Part shown: piece after piece, positions 61,027 through 64,000 of the stretch
How the letters are laid out: the number at the start of each line of letters is the position of its first letter
How positions within the stretch are numbered: position 1 is the first letter of the stretch
NCBI RefSeq assembly: GCF_014251255.1
Contig: NZ_CP059182.1
Location: forward strand, 248,001-312,000
Source of the DNA: Blattabacterium cuenoti
GTDB taxonomy: Bacteria > Bacteroidota > Bacteroidia > Flavobacteriales > Blattabacteriaceae
DNA length: 64,000 nt
Direction: 5' to 3'
Program-made: the position numbers and the translations under genes
Notes under the pieces: model-generated
Database searches by the model: none
Told to the model about the DNA's origin: nothing
What the model saw: only the letters and a program-made list of their open reading frames with translations

Positions 61027-62118
61027 TTAATTAATTCTATTTTGAATATTAATGGACTCTTTGTGTAAAAGTTTGAAAACTCCTTCAAGGAGTTCTTTAG
61101 AAAGTCCTAAACTTGTTCCTAAGTTGATAGATTTCTTCAGAAGATCACACCATCTATTTGGTTGTAAAATAGCTATATCTGACTCCTTCTTTAGGGATCC
61201 TAATTGTTTAGAAATTTTCATCCTTTCTGATAAAAGAGCAATTAGATTTTCATCTAATTCATCAATGAATATTCTTAAAGAATCTAAATTTTTTTGAATT
61301 TGATTTTGATTCTTCTTAATTGAAGAGCAATTCATCAACTTTTTTAATAGAACTAAAAGTTCTTCTGGAGTAATTTGTTGTTGAGAATCACTCCAAGCCC
61401 TTTCAGGATCACAATGGCTTTCTATCATTAATCCATCATATTGAAAATGATAAGCTATTTTTGAAATATCCAAAATTCTTTCTTTATTTCCACAAATATG
61501 TGAAGGATCACATATCACAGGAATTCTAGGAAAAAATCTCCTAAATTTTGACAAAATATTCCAATTTGGCTGATTTCTGTATTTAGCCGATTTATATGTG
61601 TAAAAACCACGGTGGATCACCCCTAATTTTCTAACTCCTTTTCTAAATAAACGCTCTAAAGCTCCTATCCATAATTCTATATCAGGATGAATAGGATTTT
61701 TTACTAAAATAATTGGATCCTTTTCTCCTTCTAAAGAATCCGCTATTTCTTGAACAATAAATGGACTCGATGTACTTCTTGCTCCTATCCAAAGGATATC
61801 TATATCAAAAGACAACGCTAACTCAACATGTTCTGAATTAGCTATTTCCGTAGCAACCATGAATCCTGTATTTCTCTTTACATTTTTTAACCATTGAAGT
61901 CCTTCTTTTCCAACTCCTTCAAAATTATTTGGCTTAGTTCTCGGTTTCCATATCCCTGCTCTAAATACTTGCACATATGTAGGATCCAATCTCTTAGCTG
62001 TTTCTATGACTTGTTGTTCACTTTCTGCACTACAAGGTCCGGAAATGGTTAAAGGGTTCTTCCATTTTTCAATCCAGGATCTATCTATACTATTATTTAG
62101 AATATTTTTTTCCATCAC
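61027..62118 (-). CDS. Bifunctional DAHP synthase/chorismate mutase
   Basis: N-terminal DAHP synthase (about 1-260, type I-beta/KDO8PS-like): NPLTISGPCSAESEQQVIETA, FRAGIWKPRTKPNNFEGVG, PVICDPSHICGNKERI, DGLMIESHCDPERAWSD. C-terminal AroQ-type chorismate mutase (about 275-363): LRIFIDELDENLIALLSERM. It thus carries the first step of the shikimate route and the branch to prephenate, a fusion typical of Bacteroidetes. Start at ATG 62118 or 62115. It is 41 nt downstream of tyrA. Confidence 0.94.
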   Translation of the reverse strand: MMEKNILNNSIDRSWIEKWKNPLTISGPCSAESEQQVIETAKRLDPTYVQVFRAGIWKPRTKPNNFEGVGKEGLQWLKNVKRNTGFMVATEIANSEHVELALSFDIDILWIGARSTSSPFIVQEIADSLEGEKDPIILVKNPIHPDIELWIGALERLFRKGVRKLGVIHRGFYTYKSAKYRNQPNWNILSKFRRFFPRIPVICDPSHICGNKERILDISKIAYHFQYDGLMIESHCDPERAWSDSQQQITPEELLVLLKKLMNCSSIKKNQNQIQKNLDSLRIFIDELDENLIALLSERMKISKQLGSLKKESDIAILQPNRWCDLLKKSINLGTSLGLSKELLEGVFKLLHKESINIQNRIN

Positions 62119-62159
62119 AATAGATTATTTAATAATTGATTATACATATTTTTTATCTT

Positions 62160-62996
62160 TTATATTTTTGCATTTTTCATATATCTATCAACTTTATGAA
62201 AGTCTTTATTTTTTAATAAATCACGAAATATTTCTATCTGATTCAGATAAACATTTATAGCTTGAATTAAATTATTTCTATTAGAAATAAAAATAGGTAA
62301 CCAAGTTTCAGGATTGCTTTTCGCTAAACGCGTAGTAGAAGTCAATCCACTTCCTATCATATTATTAAAAATTTTTTCTTCATTTTCATTTTTAAATTTT
62401 TTTAAAACTGTACTGGACAAAGCAAAAGAAATGACATGAGGCAAATGAGAGATGTAAGCAATATATAAATCATGTTCTTTAGAAGTCATATTATAAATTA
62501 GACGCATTTTCATGGTTGAATAAATTTTTTCTGTCATCTCTATCGCATCTGGAGCACTCAGTTCTGAGTCACAAATAACACAATTTTTTTTATAAAAAAG
62601 ATCTGAATGAGCTGAAGTAGGTCCAGAATTTTCAACTCCTGCAATCGGATGTGTTGCTACAAAACGACTTCTTTTTGGATGTGAAAAAACACTATTACAA
62701 ATATCATATTTAGTAGAACCAGTATCCAAAATAACTGTATCACTTCTAATTTTATTAAGAATACTTGGAAGTATTTTTTCTATTCCATCGACAGGAATAG
62801 ATAAAATAATTACTGAAGATTGCAAAATAAGATCCTGTAAAGGAATAATTTCATCTACAATGCCAAGTTCCACAGCATGTGTCGCATTTTTATGATTAGA
62901 ATCTGTTCCTATAAATTTATCTCCAAAATTGGATTTTCTTAATCCTAAACTAATAGATCCCCCTATTAACCCTAATCCTATAATTCCAATATTCAT
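62160..62996 (-). CDS. tyrA: Prephenate dehydrogenase TyrA
   Basis: Oxidative decarboxylation of prephenate to 4-hydroxyphenylpyruvate. NAD-binding GIIGLGLIGGSISLGL, the conserved VATHPIAGVENSGP catalytic region with His, and AYISHLPHVISFAL. 278 residues, so no fused mutase. ATGA overlap (62993-62996) with the aminotransferase gene upstream suggests coupling. With the DAHPS/CM gene it forms an aromatic operon. Confidence 0.95.
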   Translation of the reverse strand: MNIGIIGLGLIGGSISLGLRKSNFGDKFIGTDSNHKNATHAVELGIVDEIIPLQDLILQSSVIILSIPVDGIEKILPSILNKIRSDTVILDTGSTKYDICNSVFSHPKRSRFVATHPIAGVENSGPTSAHSDLFYKKNCVICDSELSAPDAIEMTEKIYSTMKMRLIYNMTSKEHDLYIAYISHLPHVISFALSSTVLKKFKNENEEKIFNNMIGSGLTSTTRLAKSNPETWLPIFISNRNNLIQAINVYLNQIEIFRDLLKNKDFHKVDRYMKNAKI

Positions 62997-64000
62997 GAAA
63001 TAATTCTATTTTTTGCTTTTTCCAAAGTGTTGACAGAACAACAAAGAGAAAATCGGACATATCCTTTTCCATTTTTACCAAATACACACCCAGGTGTAAT
63101 AAATATGTGATAATCCTTGAGAATCCTGTCAGAGAATTTCTGATCATTTTTATCTAAATGAGTAATTCTTGACCAAACGAAAATTCCGGAACTTTTTTTC
63201 TTATATTCTAAACGAAGATGATCACATATTTCCCAAATAATTTTTCTACGTTTTGTATATTCTTGATTGAGTTTCTCAAACCATTCTGAATTTTGATTCA
63301 TGGCTTCTATAGCTCCAATCTGGATTGGATAATACATTCCAGAATCCATTTGACTCTTTACTTTTATGATATTCTGAATAAATTCTTTTTTTCCTATTAT
63401 CATTCCCACACGCCATCCAGCCATATTATAGCTTTTACTTAAAGAATTTAATTCTAATGCAACATTTTTGGCTTCTCTAATATTAAAAATACTCAAAGGA
63501 AATTCGTTAGTTAATAAACTATAAGGGTTATCATGAACTAGTAAAATATGGTTTTTTTTCGCAAAAGAAACAATTTTTTCTAAATCTTCAAAAGAAATAG
63601 TTGCACCTGTAGGCATATGAGGATAATTAATCCACATTATTTTTACTTTGGATAAGTTTTTTTTATTCAACAATTGAATATCAGGACACCAATTTTCTTT
63701 TTCATGTAGATCATAATAAATAATTTTCGATTCCAAAAGTTTAGATACTGAAGAATAAGTAGGATATCCTGGATCTGGTATTAAAACTTGATTTCCTTTA
63801 TCCAAATAAGACATACTAATATGCATAATTCCCTCTTTAGAACCCATTAATGGCAAAATCTCATTGGTAGGATCAATATCCACTTGGTATGTTTTTTTAT
63901 ACCAAATAGAAATTGCGTTACGCAATTTTTCTATTCCAATATAGCTTTGATAAGTATTAGCATTTTCTAGTTTTGATGATTCTTGCATTTTATGGATAAC
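62993..64000 (-). CDS. Class I aminotransferase, N-terminus outside the window
   Basis: The frame is open from 62993 to the window edge at 64000, so the 5' end is missing. An internal ATG at 63988 is not the true start because the first 40-50 family residues are lacking. YQSYIGIEKLRNAISIWYKK, PLMGSKEGIMHISMSYLDKG, WINYPHMPTGATIS, the PLP-lysine SLSKSYNMAGWRVGMIIG and a terminal Arg block (GYVRFSLC) are visible. Being upstream of tyrA and DAHPS/CM, it probably aminates aromatic 2-oxoacids (inference). LL-DAP aminotransferase-like activity is an alternative. Confidence 0.88.
   Translation of the reverse strand, partial: VIHKMQESSKLENANTYQSYIGIEKLRNAISIWYKKTYQVDIDPTNEILPLMGSKEGIMHISMSYLDKGNQVLIPDPGYPTYSSVSKLLESKIIYYDLHEKENWCPDIQLLNKKNLSKVKIMWINYPHMPTGATISFEDLEKIVSFAKKNHILLVHDNPYSLLTNEFPLSIFNIREAKNVALELNSLSKSYNMAGWRVGMIIGKKEFIQNIIKVKSQMDSGMYYPIQIGAIEAMNQNSEWFEKLNQEYTKRRKIIWEICDHLRLEYKKKSSGIFVWSRITHLDKNDQKFSDRILKDYHIFITPGCVFGKNGKGYVRFSLCCSVNTLEKAKNRIIS

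Noticed and set aside
62993-63988. Aminotransferase starting at ATG 63988
   Set aside because: The frame is open to the window edge and the conserved N-terminal 40-50 residues are missing, so that ATG is internal.

Overview
The window is a very A+T-rich, gene-dense bacterial chromosome segment. It fits a reduced endosymbiont of the Bacteroidetes/Flavobacteria, most likely a cockroach Blattabacterium. The basis is the flavobacterial gene set and order (a long cell-wall/division cluster, pheS with cvpA, a fused DAHP synthase-chorismate mutase, mevalonate-pathway mvaD), Bacteroidetes-type promoters (TTTG, about 19 nt, then TAnnTTTG), intergenic gaps that are mostly short, and the absence of IS elements, phage genes or CRISPR. 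The species name is an inference from gene content; no database search was possible.

Layout. 0.1-3.7 kb: an OmpA-family outer-membrane protein carrying a 38-copy, 60-bp tandem repeat. 3.7-10.4 kb: tatC, ychF, an M42 peptidase, dapF, a DegP/HtrA protease and an LptF/G-type permease. 10.4-10.9 kb: a 415-nt non-coding gap. 10.9-25.5 kb: the division and cell-wall (dcw) cluster rsmH-ftsL-ftsI-murE-mraY-murD-ftsW-murG-murC-ftsQ-ftsA-ftsZ, all on + and tightly coupled, followed by hisS. 27-38 kb: pnuC, a phosphopantetheinyl transferase, mrp, a divergent PNP homologue, murB, YtxH and holin-like membrane proteins, rlmB, pheS, a conserved Bacteroidetes hypothetical, cvpA, a PiT phosphate permease with a PhoU-like tail, and ruvA. 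38-45.7 kb: der, trmD, argH, gyrB, uppP, truB, rpsP. 45.9-54 kb: tRNA-Gln, gltP-like symporter, mvaD, tRNA-His, aspC, rsmG, a metal-dependent amidohydrolase, lysS, lipB. 54-64 kb, all on -: mtaB, a 2-Cys peroxiredoxin, dnaG, rpe, fabI, metK, DAHP synthase-chorismate mutase, tyrA, and an aminotransferase cut by the window edge.

How it works together. The window encodes most of lipid II synthesis (murB, murC, murD, murE, mraY, murG, with DAP from dapF), undecaprenyl-PP recycling (uppP), a septal transpeptidase and SEDS protein (ftsI, ftsW), the division ring (ftsZ, ftsA, ftsQ, ftsL), and an OmpA protein able to anchor the outer membrane to that wall. It also holds nutritional functions: aromatic amino acids, the last step of arginine synthesis, SAM, lipoate, fatty-acid elongation and isopentenyl-PP.

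Most notable observations. (1) The nearly perfect 38 x 60-bp array in the ompA-like gene, with an A8 tract in every unit. (2) A perfect 23-bp-arm palindrome inside dnaG. (3) A PNP homologue apparently lacking its purine-binding residues. (4) TTG starts overlapping TGA stops (uppP/truB and gltP/mvaD). (5) Several textbook Bacteroidetes promoters, including overlapping divergent -7 boxes between aspC and rsmG. (6) A hairpin at the predicted gyrB transcription start. No wholly new multi-gene system was seen.
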